This document shows positions 18,113-27,297 of a stretch of 64,000 nt of DNA, one piece after another (the first letter of the stretch is position 1; each line of letters begins with the position of its first letter). Where the stretch lies: contig NZ_FOIA01000009.1 of assembly GCF_900111605.1 (NCBI RefSeq), forward strand, positions 43,191-107,190, written 5' to 3'. The position numbers were made by a program, and so were the translations under genes. The notes below the pieces were generated by a model, which worked only from the letters and a program-made list of their open reading frames with translations, searched no databases and had not been told where the DNA came from. The DNA comes from Nitrosomonas marina (GTDB lineage: Bacteria; Pseudomonadota; Gammaproteobacteria; Burkholderiales; Nitrosomonadaceae).

Positions 18113-18113
18113 A

Positions 18114-19982
18114 ATGCTGGGAAACAAATTCGGTATACGTTCAGTTATCGCGTTCTCCCATGATTTGTTTGCGGTTGCAGCAGCCTGGTTACTTGCCTTT
18201 CTGTTTTACCTGGATTTTAGAATTTCAGTTTTACCGTTTGCGTTATTTTTCGATTTAATGTCCTGGATACTGCCGGTTCAGGCAGTTACTTTTCTGTGGC
18301 TCGGTTTGTATAGAGGGCTGTGGCGTTACGCCAGCCTGCCGGATTTGAAGCGTATTACTGTTGCGGTATTGTTAAGCGCTGTTTTTGTTTCAATTATTAT
18401 CTGGCAACGCGGGCTCCTGGAGGTGGTGCCACTTTCAGTCAGTGTACTGGCACCGGTTTTGCTCTTGATGATTATGGGTGGCAGTCGGCTGATCTACCGT
18501 GCCTGGAAAGAGCGTCGCTTATACAGCCTTGAAAACTATGATGGCAAGCTGGTGCTGATATTGGGTGCAGGAAGTACAGCAGTTAATCTCGTCAAGGATC
18601 TGGCAAGCAGTCACGACTGGCATGTCGTTGGTTTATTGGACGATGATCCCAGAAAGCTGGGTACCCGTCTGCATGGTGTGCGAGTGCTGGGAGTGATTGA
18701 CAATTTACCGCATTGGGTGCAGAAGTTAAATGTAGGGCATGTCATCATTGCCATGCCTTCACTCTCGCACCGGTTGCGCCGCCATATATTGGAAATGTGT
18801 TCTGAAATGGGCGTCAAAGCGATGATTGTTCCATCTTATCAGGATCTTATTAATGGCAAGACAACTATTTCTCAGATTCGTGAAATTCAATTGGACGACC
18901 TGCTGGGACGTGCGCCTGTCGTGCTGGACGATGAGGGGCTGCATGGGTTTCTGACAGACAAGGTTATCATGGTTACCGGCGCGGGTGGTTCAATCGGTGC
19001 TGAACTGTGTCGTCAGATTATTGCATTCCGGCCTGAATATCTGGTATTGCTGGAACGTAACGAATATGCATTGTATTGCGTGCAGGAGGAATTTGCAAAG
19101 AAGTTTCCTGATACTAAAATGTCGTTTGCGATCGGAGACGTCAAGGACGGTGCGCGTATGGATCAGTTGTTTCGGCAGTTCCGTCCAACCGTCGTTTTCC
19201 ATGCCGCTGCTTACAAGCATGTGCCATTGATGGAGCATGAAAATGCCTGGCAGGCCGTTATGAATAATGTGATGGGTACTTATGTTTTGGCCAGTACGGC
19301 GATCCGTTATCAGGTAAAGAAGTTTGTTCTGGTATCAACCGATAAAGCAGTCAATCCGGTGAATATCATGGGTGCCAGCAAACGGCTGGCAGAAATGGTA
19401 TGCCAGGCAATGCAGCAATCGACCAGGAATCACAATCAGTTAACCTGCTTTGTAATGGTGCGATTTGGCAATGTTCTGGGCAGCGCGGGTAGTGTTATAC
19501 CCAAATTTCGCAAACAGATTGCAAGTGGTGGACCAATAACAGTCACTCACCCGGAAATGACGCGTTATTTCATGTCGATTCCCGAAGCTGCACAGCTGGT
19601 TTTGCAGGCAGGTTTGATGGGAGGGTTGAAAGGCGGTGGGGAGATTTTCGTGATGGATATGGGCGATCCCGTAAAAATCAAAGACCTTGCCAGTGACATG
19701 ATTCGCCTGTCCGGTCTGGGTGAAGACGATATTCGCATAGTTTATACCGGGTTGAGGCCCGGTGAAAAACTGCACGAAGAATTATTGTCCGCAAATGAAA
19801 ACACCGTGCCGACACCGCACACAAAACTCCGAATTGCACAAGCGCCTGAGGTCAATGAGCAATGGCTGGTGGCGTTTGTCGCCCGGTTTGAAAAAATCAA
19901 ATCACTTAACGATGCGGAGGTGCGAATCGAACTTGCGGGCTGGGTTCCTGAGTATGCGCCGAATGGCGAAACAGTGCACTGA
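18114..19982 (+). CDS. WbpM/CapD-type membrane nucleotide-sugar 4,6-dehydratase
   Basis: A 622-residue inner-membrane enzyme. Four membrane helices lie in the first 130 residues, then a Rossmann-like CoA-binding domain (LVLILGAGSTAVNLVKDL), then a short-chain dehydrogenase catalytic domain (VIMVTGAGGSIGAELCRQI). Family members turn UDP-GlcNAc into its 4-keto-6-deoxy derivative for surface polysaccharides. The active site segment is LVSTDKAVNPVNIMGASKR, with Met in place of the Tyr of ordinary SDR enzymes, as usual for this family. The ATG at 18114 follows AGGTGAG; a GTG four codons earlier overlaps that site. Its stop is immediately next to the stop of the convergent ABC gene. Confidence 0.9.
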   Translation: MLGNKFGIRSVIAFSHDLFAVAAAWLLAFLFYLDFRISVLPFALFFDLMSWILPVQAVTFLWLGLYRGLWRYASLPDLKRITVAVLLSAVFVSIIIWQRGLLEVVPLSVSVLAPVLLLMIMGGSRLIYRAWKERRLYSLENYDGKLVLILGAGSTAVNLVKDLASSHDWHVVGLLDDDPRKLGTRLHGVRVLGVIDNLPHWVQKLNVGHVIIAMPSLSHRLRRHILEMCSEMGVKAMIVPSYQDLINGKTTISQIREIQLDDLLGRAPVVLDDEGLHGFLTDKVIMVTGAGGSIGAELCRQIIAFRPEYLVLLERNEYALYCVQEEFAKKFPDTKMSFAIGDVKDGARMDQLFRQFRPTVVFHAAAYKHVPLMEHENAWQAVMNNVMGTYVLASTAIRYQVKKFVLVSTDKAVNPVNIMGASKRLAEMVCQAMQQSTRNHNQLTCFVMVRFGNVLGSAGSVIPKFRKQIASGGPITVTHPEMTRYFMSIPEAAQLVLQAGLMGGLKGGGEIFVMDMGDPVKIKDLASDMIRLSGLGEDDIRIVYTGLRPGEKLHEELLSANENTVPTPHTKLRIAQAPEVNEQWLVAFVARFEKIKSLNDAEVRIELAGWVPEYAPNGETVH

Positions 19983-21638
19983 TTATTTTTCTGTTACAGC
20001 GCCGTTATTCAGTAAAAAAATTCGATCGATATGCTCTTCTGTTGCAGGTATAGTTTGCAGGAGTACAATCACGGTACGGTTCTGTATCAAGGTCATAAGC
20101 GCTTCATTCAAAAGCGGTCGATTCGGTTGCAACCACAGATTATCTATAATCACAACCGGAGAGTTTTTCAGCAGTGCTCGGGCGACTTCAACTTTCTGCC
20201 ACTGATGTCGAGTCATGCTTGCACCGTTTTCGTCAACCCGGGTTTGCAGTCCGTCGGGCATTTCACGAACAAAGCGTGAGGCTCGCGCGATGTGGGCAAC
20301 GGCAGTGATGCTGGCTTCGTTGGCGCATTCTGTCAATCCGTACGCAATATTATTGGCTACAGTACTGTTCAGGATGACAGGCTTGTTTGACACCATGGCA
20401 AAATGTGCGAGCAGATCAGCGTGTTCCATGGCTTCATATGGAATATTATCTAGCAATATTTTTCCCGTCGAAGGTTTCTTGAAGCCGAGTAATATATCAA
20501 TCAGCAAAGCGCGTTCTGGTCTGGATTGACACACTAATGCCACGATCTCGCCAGGTTTGATTTTTAGATCAATCGTGTACTGTAAACTTCTTTCCGGTAC
20601 CGAGCTGTAAAAGCTGGCTGATTCAAATGAAAGACCGCCTTTTGTGGCTGGAATTGCCGGTTTATCATGACGATCAACGGTGTGTTGGTCGAGTAACAAG
20701 AAAATCTGATCGAGATCTTTTTGTGCGTTTCGTGATATTCGAGGTAAATCCGCCAGTCGACTAATGGGTGCCATCATTAACAATATAGCTGCGACATAGG
20801 CTCCAAGTAGATCAATTGAAAATTGGCTTCTGACCGCCTGTTGCATCATCAGATACGATATGGCAACAATAATCAAAGCAAGAACAAGTTGGCACAATGT
20901 CTGGATAAATGCACTATAGTTGGCCTGCTGCATGATCGTTTTTTGTAATGAGTGCGATGCCTGTTTTAAAAGGCGGTATTCTTGTTGTTGGCCGTGGTAC
21001 AACCGTATATGTCGAAAATTGTCGATTGAACGCCGTAGATGACTAACCAGCTCGGTAAACAACGGTTTCTCTGCATGAAGGAAAGCATTGCGTTGTCCCT
21101 TCATGACTTGCAGCATAAGAATGGCAAAAGGGATCAGTAAAGCAATAAAAAGCGCAAAATCCTGATCAAGCCAGATCAGGTATGCGACCAGACCGAAAAG
21201 GATCAGTATGTCGCGCACAAGTACGGTGATTATATGAACTGTAAACCGGGAAATTTCTTCGATGCTGGTAAGCGCTTTTATCGTCGACAGATGTTTGTCC
21301 AGCTGCTGATAACGGCATATGGGCAGATTGAGAATTGTGTTGAATAAATCAGCGTTCAGTTGTTTGAGAAGACAATTGTTCGCCTTTTCCGACAGGTATT
21401 TGTTGCCATAATCGGCGAGACTGCGGATGATCAGCAATAGCATCACTGCCAGAAACCCTGCCTGTATGGCATATGTGTTTTTTTCAATAAATGCGGCGTG
21501 CAGTATCTTCTGAATGTAAAAGGGTATAGCTGACAGCGTGGATGCGATAATTAATATTACCAGCAATGCAACAAAGAGCGTTTTACGACAGCATGCCATT
21601 TTTTCTGCAAGGCGCTTGTAATATTGTGTGTGAATCAT
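19983..21638 (-). CDS. MsbA-like ABC exporter with degenerate ATPase motifs
   Basis: A 551-residue half-transporter with six predicted membrane helices (to about 300) and a nucleotide-binding domain. The catalytic motifs are all lost although the frame is intact. Walker A is VCQSRPERAL (no GxxGxGKS), the Q-loop has SNKP, the signature is GASMTRHQW instead of LSGGQ, Walker B ends IIDN without the catalytic Glu, and the H-loop His is replaced (LLQTI). The surrounding fold (GKILLDNIPY, NIAYGL, RVDENG, VARALLKN) is still clear. It probably cannot hydrolyse ATP alone. It may be an inactive partner or have a structural role. Convergent with the WbpM-type gene with no gap. Confidence 0.85.
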   Translation of the reverse strand: MIHTQYYKRLAEKMACCRKTLFVALLVILIIASTLSAIPFYIQKILHAAFIEKNTYAIQAGFLAVMLLLIIRSLADYGNKYLSEKANNCLLKQLNADLFNTILNLPICRYQQLDKHLSTIKALTSIEEISRFTVHIITVLVRDILILFGLVAYLIWLDQDFALFIALLIPFAILMLQVMKGQRNAFLHAEKPLFTELVSHLRRSIDNFRHIRLYHGQQQEYRLLKQASHSLQKTIMQQANYSAFIQTLCQLVLALIIVAISYLMMQQAVRSQFSIDLLGAYVAAILLMMAPISRLADLPRISRNAQKDLDQIFLLLDQHTVDRHDKPAIPATKGGLSFESASFYSSVPERSLQYTIDLKIKPGEIVALVCQSRPERALLIDILLGFKKPSTGKILLDNIPYEAMEHADLLAHFAMVSNKPVILNSTVANNIAYGLTECANEASITAVAHIARASRFVREMPDGLQTRVDENGASMTRHQWQKVEVARALLKNSPVVIIDNLWLQPNRPLLNEALMTLIQNRTVIVLLQTIPATEEHIDRIFLLNNGAVTEK

Positions 21639-22061
21639 ATATGTATGAAGTTGGTATTACGTGGTTTCCAGCGATAAAACGTGTGCGTCTGGGTCTGTTT
21701 ATATGAACGACAGCCAGTATTTTAAGCTAGAAGCATTTGCTTGGGTTTTATGTGATCAGGAGTAATATAGTACAATGTTTTCTGGTTCAGCACGTGATTG
21801 ACCGATTGTTTTACGCGTTTTTGGTACGATCATTACCCGAAAGCCTGTGGTTTGTTTTTTTGTCAGTAATCTCAGGATGACCAATGTTTTTCTGACTGGC
21901 GAACCGTATATTTGCTACGATAACCCGCTACGGTTTTTTAAGTGATGATAATTCCTCGGATATGATCTGTACCATTCTTAAGCACCCATTCGACAGGCAG
22001 GGAATAGCTACAGGATGCTTCCTGCAACAGCTACCGAAACGGAAAATTTGAGTCTTGACCG
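21639..22061. other. intergenic region upstream of rfbC
   Basis: A 423-base stretch between the divergent ABC-like gene and rfbC. No RNA gene, mobile element or convincing small gene is seen. It must hold both promoters, but none stands out. Confidence 0.4.
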
Positions 22062-22613
22062 ATGATAGCAACACAACTGGATATACCCGATGTTTTTTTG
22101 ATACAACCGAAAGTATTTGGTGATGCACGCGGTTTTTTTTTCGAAAGTTTTAATTTGCGAGAGTTTCAACACGTGATCGGTGAGTATGTGTCCTTTGTGC
22201 AGGCAAACCATTCCCGTTCAGCCAGACAGGTGCTACGCGGACTGCATTACCAGATCAGGCAGCCACAGGGCAAATTGGTTCGAGTGGTTGCAGGTGAAGT
22301 TTACGACGTAGCTGTTGATTTGCGCCGTAAGTCGCCGACTTTTGGACACTGGGTTGGCGAGATTCTGAGCGCTGAAAACAAAAGACAACTCTGGGTGCCT
22401 GCCGGGTTTGCGCACGGTTTCGTCGTGCTGTCTGAATACGCTGATTTTCTGTACCAGACAACCGATTACTGGGCGCCGCAACATGAGCGCTGTATTCTCT
22501 GGAAGGATCCTGTGCTGAGTATTGACTGGCCTATCGATGGAGAACCGATTCTTTCTGAAAAGGACATGCAAGGGCTGTCGCTCAAAGCAGCAGAGGTTTA
22601 CGAAGCTTTGTAA
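22062..22613 (+). CDS. rfbC: dTDP-4-dehydrorhamnose 3,5-epimerase
   Basis: A 183-residue cupin enzyme that epimerises dTDP-4-keto-6-deoxyglucose at C3 and C5 on the way to dTDP-L-rhamnose. Full family length. Motifs include DARGFFFESFN, FVQANHSRSARQVLRGLHYQ (substrate and catalytic His), VRVVAGEVYDVAVDLR, WVPAGFAHGFVVLS and the C-terminal DPVLSIDWPI. The other rhamnose genes are not in the window. It is near the polysaccharide genes and followed 18 bases later by radA. Confidence 0.95.
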   Translation: MIATQLDIPDVFLIQPKVFGDARGFFFESFNLREFQHVIGEYVSFVQANHSRSARQVLRGLHYQIRQPQGKLVRVVAGEVYDVAVDLRRKSPTFGHWVGEILSAENKRQLWVPAGFAHGFVVLSEYADFLYQTTDYWAPQHERCILWKDPVLSIDWPIDGEPILSEKDMQGLSLKAAEVYEAL

Positions 22614-22631
22614 AAAAAACCAGATAGCGCA

Positions 22632-23984
22632 ATGGCAAAGCAGAAATCAATTTATGTTTGTACGGAATGCGGCGGGCAGATGTTGAAATGGCAAGGGCAG
22701 TGCACACACTGTCAGTCATGGAACACACTGGTCGAAACAGTAGCCGAAAAACAGGTAACGCGATTTAGTCCGATATCGAAAATTGACAGAATGGAAAACC
22801 TGAGTGATGTCGAGGTGCAGGAGGAGTCTCGATATTCGACCGGTATCTCCGAGCTTGACCGGGTACTCGGCGGCGGTCTGGTGCGAGGTGGTGTTGTGCT
22901 GCTGGGTGGGGATCCCGGTATTGGCAAATCTACATTATTGCTGCAAGCATTGGCGCATTTGTCGACTGAACATCAGGTTCTGTATATCAGCGGCGAGGAA
23001 TCAGCTCAACAGGTTGCGTTACGTGCCAGACGTCTTGCCTTGAATGTGCAGTCAGTGCCGCTTTTTGCAGAAATTCAACTGGACAGAATTCAGACGGTAT
23101 TGAGTGGGAATCAGCTTGATATTGCTGTTGTTGATTCTATTCAGACAATATACTCTGAAACGCTGCAATCCGCGCCAGGTTCGGTGGCGCAAGTGCGGGA
23201 ATGCGCAGCTCAACTGACCAGGATGGCCAAAGCAAGCGGTATTGCGCTGATATTGATTGGACATGTTACCAAGGAAGGCGCACTGGCCGGGCCGCGTGTA
23301 CTGGAACACATGGTCGACACCGTATTGTATTTTGAAGGTGACATGCATTCCAGTTTTCGTATGGTGCGTGCATTCAAAAACCGTTTCGGTGCAGTGAACG
23401 AACTGGGTGTATTTGCCATGAGCGAGAAGGGGCTGCGTGAAGTCAGAAATCCCTCGGCATTATTTCTGTCACATCATGACGGACAGGTGGCGGGCTCCTG
23501 CATTATGGTGACACAGGAAGGTACGCGTCCGCTATTGGTTGAAATACAGGCACTGGTCGATGATGCCCGTGCATCACATCCCAAGCGACTGAGCGTTGGC
23601 CTGGAGCAGAATCGGTTGGCGATGTTGCTGGCGGTCTTGCACCGTCATGCCGGAATTCCGTGTTTTGATCAGGATGTTTTCGTAAATGCGGTCGGAGGCG
23701 TAAAAATTACTGAACCAGGCGCAGATCTTGCGGTGTTGCTGGCCATTGTCTCGTCGTTAAAAAACAAACCGCTGGCAAAAAAAATGGTGGTAATTGGTGA
23801 AATTGGTCTGGCAGGGGAGGTGCGTCCTGTTCAGCGTGGACAGGAGCGACTGAAAGAAGCAGCCAAGCTTGGTTTTACGCGCGCAATTATTCCATTGGCC
23901 AACAAAACCAAACAACCGGTGTCCGGTATTGAGGTACTGGCTGTCGCCAGGATAGGCGAGGCGGTGGCACAGATGTATGAGTAA
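22632..23984 (+). CDS. radA: DNA repair protein RadA
   Basis: A 450-residue cytoplasmic ATPase that helps branch migration during recombinational repair. It has the N-terminal zinc finger (CTECGGQMLKWQGQCTHC), RecA-like core with Walker A GGDPGIGKST, the RadA-specific KNRFG motif (in VRAFKNRFGAVNELG), and a C-terminal Lon-protease-like domain without catalytic function (IGEIGLAGEVRPV). Length is normal for the family. The ribosome-binding site is weak, so translation may depend on rfbC just upstream. Confidence 0.96.
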   Translation: MAKQKSIYVCTECGGQMLKWQGQCTHCQSWNTLVETVAEKQVTRFSPISKIDRMENLSDVEVQEESRYSTGISELDRVLGGGLVRGGVVLLGGDPGIGKSTLLLQALAHLSTEHQVLYISGEESAQQVALRARRLALNVQSVPLFAEIQLDRIQTVLSGNQLDIAVVDSIQTIYSETLQSAPGSVAQVRECAAQLTRMAKASGIALILIGHVTKEGALAGPRVLEHMVDTVLYFEGDMHSSFRMVRAFKNRFGAVNELGVFAMSEKGLREVRNPSALFLSHHDGQVAGSCIMVTQEGTRPLLVEIQALVDDARASHPKRLSVGLEQNRLAMLLAVLHRHAGIPCFDQDVFVNAVGGVKITEPGADLAVLLAIVSSLKNKPLAKKMVVIGEIGLAGEVRPVQRGQERLKEAAKLGFTRAIIPLANKTKQPVSGIEVLAVARIGEAVAQMYE

Positions 23985-23999
23985 CCGTTGATACGCTGT

Positions 24000-24818
24000 A
24001 TGATTCCTGCCGGTACTTTCAATCAATCAACGCGCAGACGATTAATATTGTTGTTGATATTTTCATTCGCAGTTGTGTTGCTGGCTGTATCTATGCCGCC
24101 AACCTCGCAACCGCAAGCCTACCATCAGTTTGCCGATCAGCGTTTACTGTTCGGCATTCCGAATTTCATGAATGTAATTTCAAATCTCGCGATTCTGCTA
24201 AGTGGATCGGCGGGTTTATTGTTTCTCTGGCGTTCATACAGGAGATTGAACGAGTGCCAGCAGCAGTGTTTTTTGACAACTGCCGAATACTTCCCCTACC
24301 TGCTTGTGTTTGTCAGTGCTGTCATGGTAGTGCCGGGTTCTGCTTATTATCACTGGGAGCCAGATAATGCCAGTCTACTCTGGGACAGGCTGCCAATCGC
24401 ATTAGGTGTTACCGCTTTGCTGGCAGCTGTATTGTCGGAACGGATTCATCCGAAGCTGGGAACAGGTTTTTTGCCGATACTTGCGCTTATGGGGATGGCC
24501 AGCGTGATTTACTGGTACCTGGGAGAACTCCGCGGAATCGGGAATCTGAATTTTTATATTGTGATTCAGTTTTACTCGCTATTGTTGATAGTGCTGTTAA
24601 GTATACTTTTGCCTTCCCGTTATACCCATGGCAATGAAATAATTCGAGTAATCGGATTCTATGCGCTGGCCAAACTGGCAGAAACTTTCGATCACGAGAT
24701 TTACAATCTGATCGGGATCGTTAGCGGACACACTGTAAAACATTTGCTTGCGGCATGGGCGATCTGGTTGATCGTGAGAATGCTGCAGAGAAGAGTGCCT
24801 GTGTCGGCAAAACAGTGA
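24000..24818 (+). CDS. ceramidase-like (CREST family) membrane protein
   Basis: A 272-residue protein with about seven membrane helices. The conserved polar positions of the alkaline-ceramidase/CREST hydrolases are present: Asp and Asn in ADQRLLFGIPNFMNVISN, Ser and His in GSAYYHWEPDN, Asp in LLWDRLP, and paired His in GHTVKHLLAAWA. These would hold a catalytic zinc. Bacterial members are mostly uncharacterised, so lipid amidase is only a family-based guess. The start is uncertain: ATG at 24000 has no clear ribosome-binding site and a TTG lies at 23988, 3 bases after the radA stop. Confidence 0.75.
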   Translation: MIPAGTFNQSTRRRLILLLIFSFAVVLLAVSMPPTSQPQAYHQFADQRLLFGIPNFMNVISNLAILLSGSAGLLFLWRSYRRLNECQQQCFLTTAEYFPYLLVFVSAVMVVPGSAYYHWEPDNASLLWDRLPIALGVTALLAAVLSERIHPKLGTGFLPILALMGMASVIYWYLGELRGIGNLNFYIVIQFYSLLLIVLLSILLPSRYTHGNEIIRVIGFYALAKLAETFDHEIYNLIGIVSGHTVKHLLAAWAIWLIVRMLQRRVPVSAKQ

Positions 24819-24913
24819 CCGTACAGAAACAATTATTTCTGTGGAGCATTCAGAAGATATGGCAATTTATTCTGGTTGGGTTCTCATTGCCTTCCAGTCT
24901 CTGTATTATTGTT

Positions 24914-25972
24914 TTACCCCCGGCGCTCCTCCACGGCATCAGAGAGCTGTTGCAGTACCTGTTCGGTAGTTTCAAAGCTGATGCAACCATCGGTGATGCT
25001 TTGCCCGTATACAAGCTCCTCGCGTTTCTTGCCGTCAATTTTCTGATTACCTTCGATTAAATGACTTTCGATCATGACGCCGCAAATCGCGTGATTGCCT
25101 GCCGCTATTTGAGATGCAACGTCGGCCGCCACTTCTGTCTGGCGACGGTAATCCTTGTGACTGTTCGCGTGACTGAAATCAATCATGAGATAAGCCGGTA
25201 ACCTGGCTTTGTTCAATGCCTCGATGGCCGAGGCTACGCTTTCCGCATCATAGTTGGGTTTGCGACCGCCGCGTAAAATGATGTGACAATCTTCATTGCC
25301 TTTGGTCGCGAAAATTGCAGTACGTCCCTCTTTGGTGACTGAAAGAAAATGGTGTGGACGCGAGGCGGCAGCTATGGCATCAATGGCAATGTTCAAGTTG
25401 CCGTATGTGCCATTCTTGAAACCGATTGGACAGGATACTCCAGAAGCCAGCTCGCGGTGTGCCTGGCTTTCGGTCGTACGCGCGCCAATCGCTGCCCAGC
25501 TTATTAAGTCGGAAAGGTATTGAGGGCTGATCAAATCCAGATATTCCGTTGCTGCGGGCATACCCAGGCTGTTCAGGTCCAGAAGTAGTTTGCGTGCTGT
25601 TCGCAATCCTTTATTGATATGGAAACTGTTGTCCAGATCAGGATCGTTAATCAAGCCCTTCCACCCGATTGTTGTGCGGGGTTTCTCAAAGTAGACGCGC
25701 ATGATGATATGCAAGTGATTCTTGAAAACTTCGCGCAAATGTTTCAAACGAACAGCATATTCCAGTGCGGCGTCGGTATCATGGATGGAGCAGGGGCCTG
25801 TCACAACCAGCAAGCGGTCATCGTTGCCCTGTAAAATGCGGTGGGCATCCTGCCGTGCGGCGTAGACCGTTTCTGTTGCAGTTTCCGTCAATGGATAATC
25901 GGTGTGCAGCTCTACTGGTGGACGAAGTTCGTGCATACCAATAATGCGCAAATCATCGGTCTGAAATTTCAT
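24914..25972 (-). CDS. aroG: 3-deoxy-7-phosphoheptulonate (DAHP) synthase, class I
   Basis: A 352-residue enzyme joining phosphoenolpyruvate and erythrose 4-phosphate, the first step of the shikimate pathway. It has the full AroFGH-type sequence: VVTGPCSIHD, MRVYFEKPRTTIGWKGLINDP, GARTTESQAHRELASG, GFKNGTYGN, IILRGG, MIDFSHANSHK and GVMIESHL. The metal-binding Cys, His, Glu and Asp positions are kept. Which amino acid inhibits it cannot be read with certainty. It converges with the ceramidase-like gene. No strong ribosome-binding site is visible before the ATG. Confidence 0.95.
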   Translation of the reverse strand: MKFQTDDLRIIGMHELRPPVELHTDYPLTETATETVYAARQDAHRILQGNDDRLLVVTGPCSIHDTDAALEYAVRLKHLREVFKNHLHIIMRVYFEKPRTTIGWKGLINDPDLDNSFHINKGLRTARKLLLDLNSLGMPAATEYLDLISPQYLSDLISWAAIGARTTESQAHRELASGVSCPIGFKNGTYGNLNIAIDAIAAASRPHHFLSVTKEGRTAIFATKGNEDCHIILRGGRKPNYDAESVASAIEALNKARLPAYLMIDFSHANSHKDYRRQTEVAADVASQIAAGNHAICGVMIESHLIEGNQKIDGKKREELVYGQSITDGCISFETTEQVLQQLSDAVEERRG

Positions 25973-26372
25973 AATGGTGGATTTTTTTGGTTTATTATTT
26001 TATTTAGTCTACAGTCTCAGATAATTCAATGTATATCGGAGACGTTGCATCGAAAAAAAACGTATTCACAGTAGTCAAAACAGACCAATTGTACCCTTTT
26101 TCAAAGTTGCCGGCATATCGATGTACCAGTCATTTCAATTCCTTTAAAGTGCTTGCATCCAGACCGAACTGGCGCTATTTAGGCCGCTAGTCCTGTTAAT
26201 CCCGGGCATGGGGGATATGTAACACACCATCAGAGCCGGTGAGATTGCAGATCAGTTCCGGTTTTGTCATCAATGCCGATGCTGCAGGGCTGAAATTGAA
26301 TCAGAGCTTCAAGTATTGAAGTGGTTGTCTGGAGCCCGGGAGCAGCAATAATGCTGCCCCGAATCTTTCGGA
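25973..26372. other. intergenic region between aroG and the protoglobin gene
   Basis: A 400-base stretch with no gene seen. It contains a hairpin GGGaGCAGCA-ataa-TGCTGCCCC at about 26338-26360, just after the protoglobin stop, which may end that transcript although no T-run follows. The aroG promoter should lie at the left end. Confidence 0.4.
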
Positions 26373-26963
26373 TTAGAACTGACCTTCGTGAATATACGGT
26401 TGCGACCATAAAATCACTTGCATGAGCACGGATTTGCGCCAGGCATCCTGCATCTTGTCAACATCTTCACTGGAATGACCGCCTTTTTCCAGGAATGGTC
26501 GCAGCGTTGTCGTGATGGGTACCTGCAGCGCCAGCACATAACGCAGATGGATAATCGGTTGAGCATCAACGCCGTCGGTTTTATTTTTCTTGGTAGTGTG
26601 ATGACGAAGACCGATTTCATACTGGTAGTTCAGCCAGTCCTGATCATAATTGGCATTTGCGGTATCCAGAATCCACTGGCCAAATCGTTTGCGTACCGCG
26701 CCAAGATAATCCGTATTTGGCTGATTATCAGACTTGTTGGTGAAATAGTGAAGCAGAAACGGCGTAGAACCTACGAAGCCATACCAGACATCGAGAATTT
26801 GTTCAACCTGGTCTTTCAGAATATCGTGCGACATTTTCAGGTAGCGGACATCTTCGTCGCCAAATAAAGTTGCCTGTTTTAAATTGGCAAAATCGTCCAT
26901 TGATAACGGAGATCGTGCTACTTCTGCGCTGCCGTATGTATATCCGGGGATATTGGTTGTCAT
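26373..26963 (-). CDS. protoglobin-family haem protein
   Basis: A 196-residue single-domain globin of the protoglobin/globin-sensor family, cytoplasmic. Visible family segments are FANLKQATLFGDEDVRYLK near the N-terminus, the helix with VWYGFVGSTPFLLHYF, and YQYEIGLRHHTTKKN, whose first His is the likely proximal haem ligand. There is no attached output domain. Possible roles are gas (O2, NO, CO) binding or NO handling, of interest in an ammonia oxidiser. The ATG at 26963 follows AAGGAA; longer upstream frames lack a start signal. Confidence 0.82.
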   Translation of the reverse strand: MTTNIPGYTYGSAEVARSPLSMDDFANLKQATLFGDEDVRYLKMSHDILKDQVEQILDVWYGFVGSTPFLLHYFTNKSDNQPNTDYLGAVRKRFGQWILDTANANYDQDWLNYQYEIGLRHHTTKKNKTDGVDAQPIIHLRYVLALQVPITTTLRPFLEKGGHSSEDVDKMQDAWRKSVLMQVILWSQPYIHEGQF

Positions 26964-27297
26964 AAAATTCCTTTTCTTGATTTGCATTTGTAAATGTTGA
27001 ACATGTTGACATATGCAACAGTCAAAGCTATTGCGATATGTGCACCAGATTAGGCAAGAAGTCTCGAACAGCGGGTAATAACCCATGATCAGAATCAATG
27101 CCGAAAGCGGATTTTACCGTATTGATGTGCGGATGAATATAGCCTGGTTTCGTCATCTGATAGGGTGTATTCCCTTGTAAATTCAGATACTTTAATATTT
27201 TCTGTGAGTTTGTCTTTGTTAAATGAACTATCGTATTGAATGGGATGGTTTTGTTGATGGGTAAACAGGGCAACATTGTTAAATTATGGAGAGGAGA
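26964..27297. other. divergent intergenic region, protoglobin / small exported protein
   Basis: A 334-base stretch. A minus-strand frame of 82 codons at 27028-27276 starts with ATG but has no ribosome-binding site and no recognisable family, so it is not called as a gene. No clear operator is seen. Confidence 0.35.

Noticed and set aside
27028..27276. Minus-strand frame of 82 codons between protoglobin and the small exported protein
   Set aside because: No Shine-Dalgarno sequence before the ATG, it covers the promoter region of the divergent gene, and no family is recognised. Conservation in relatives would be needed to revive it.
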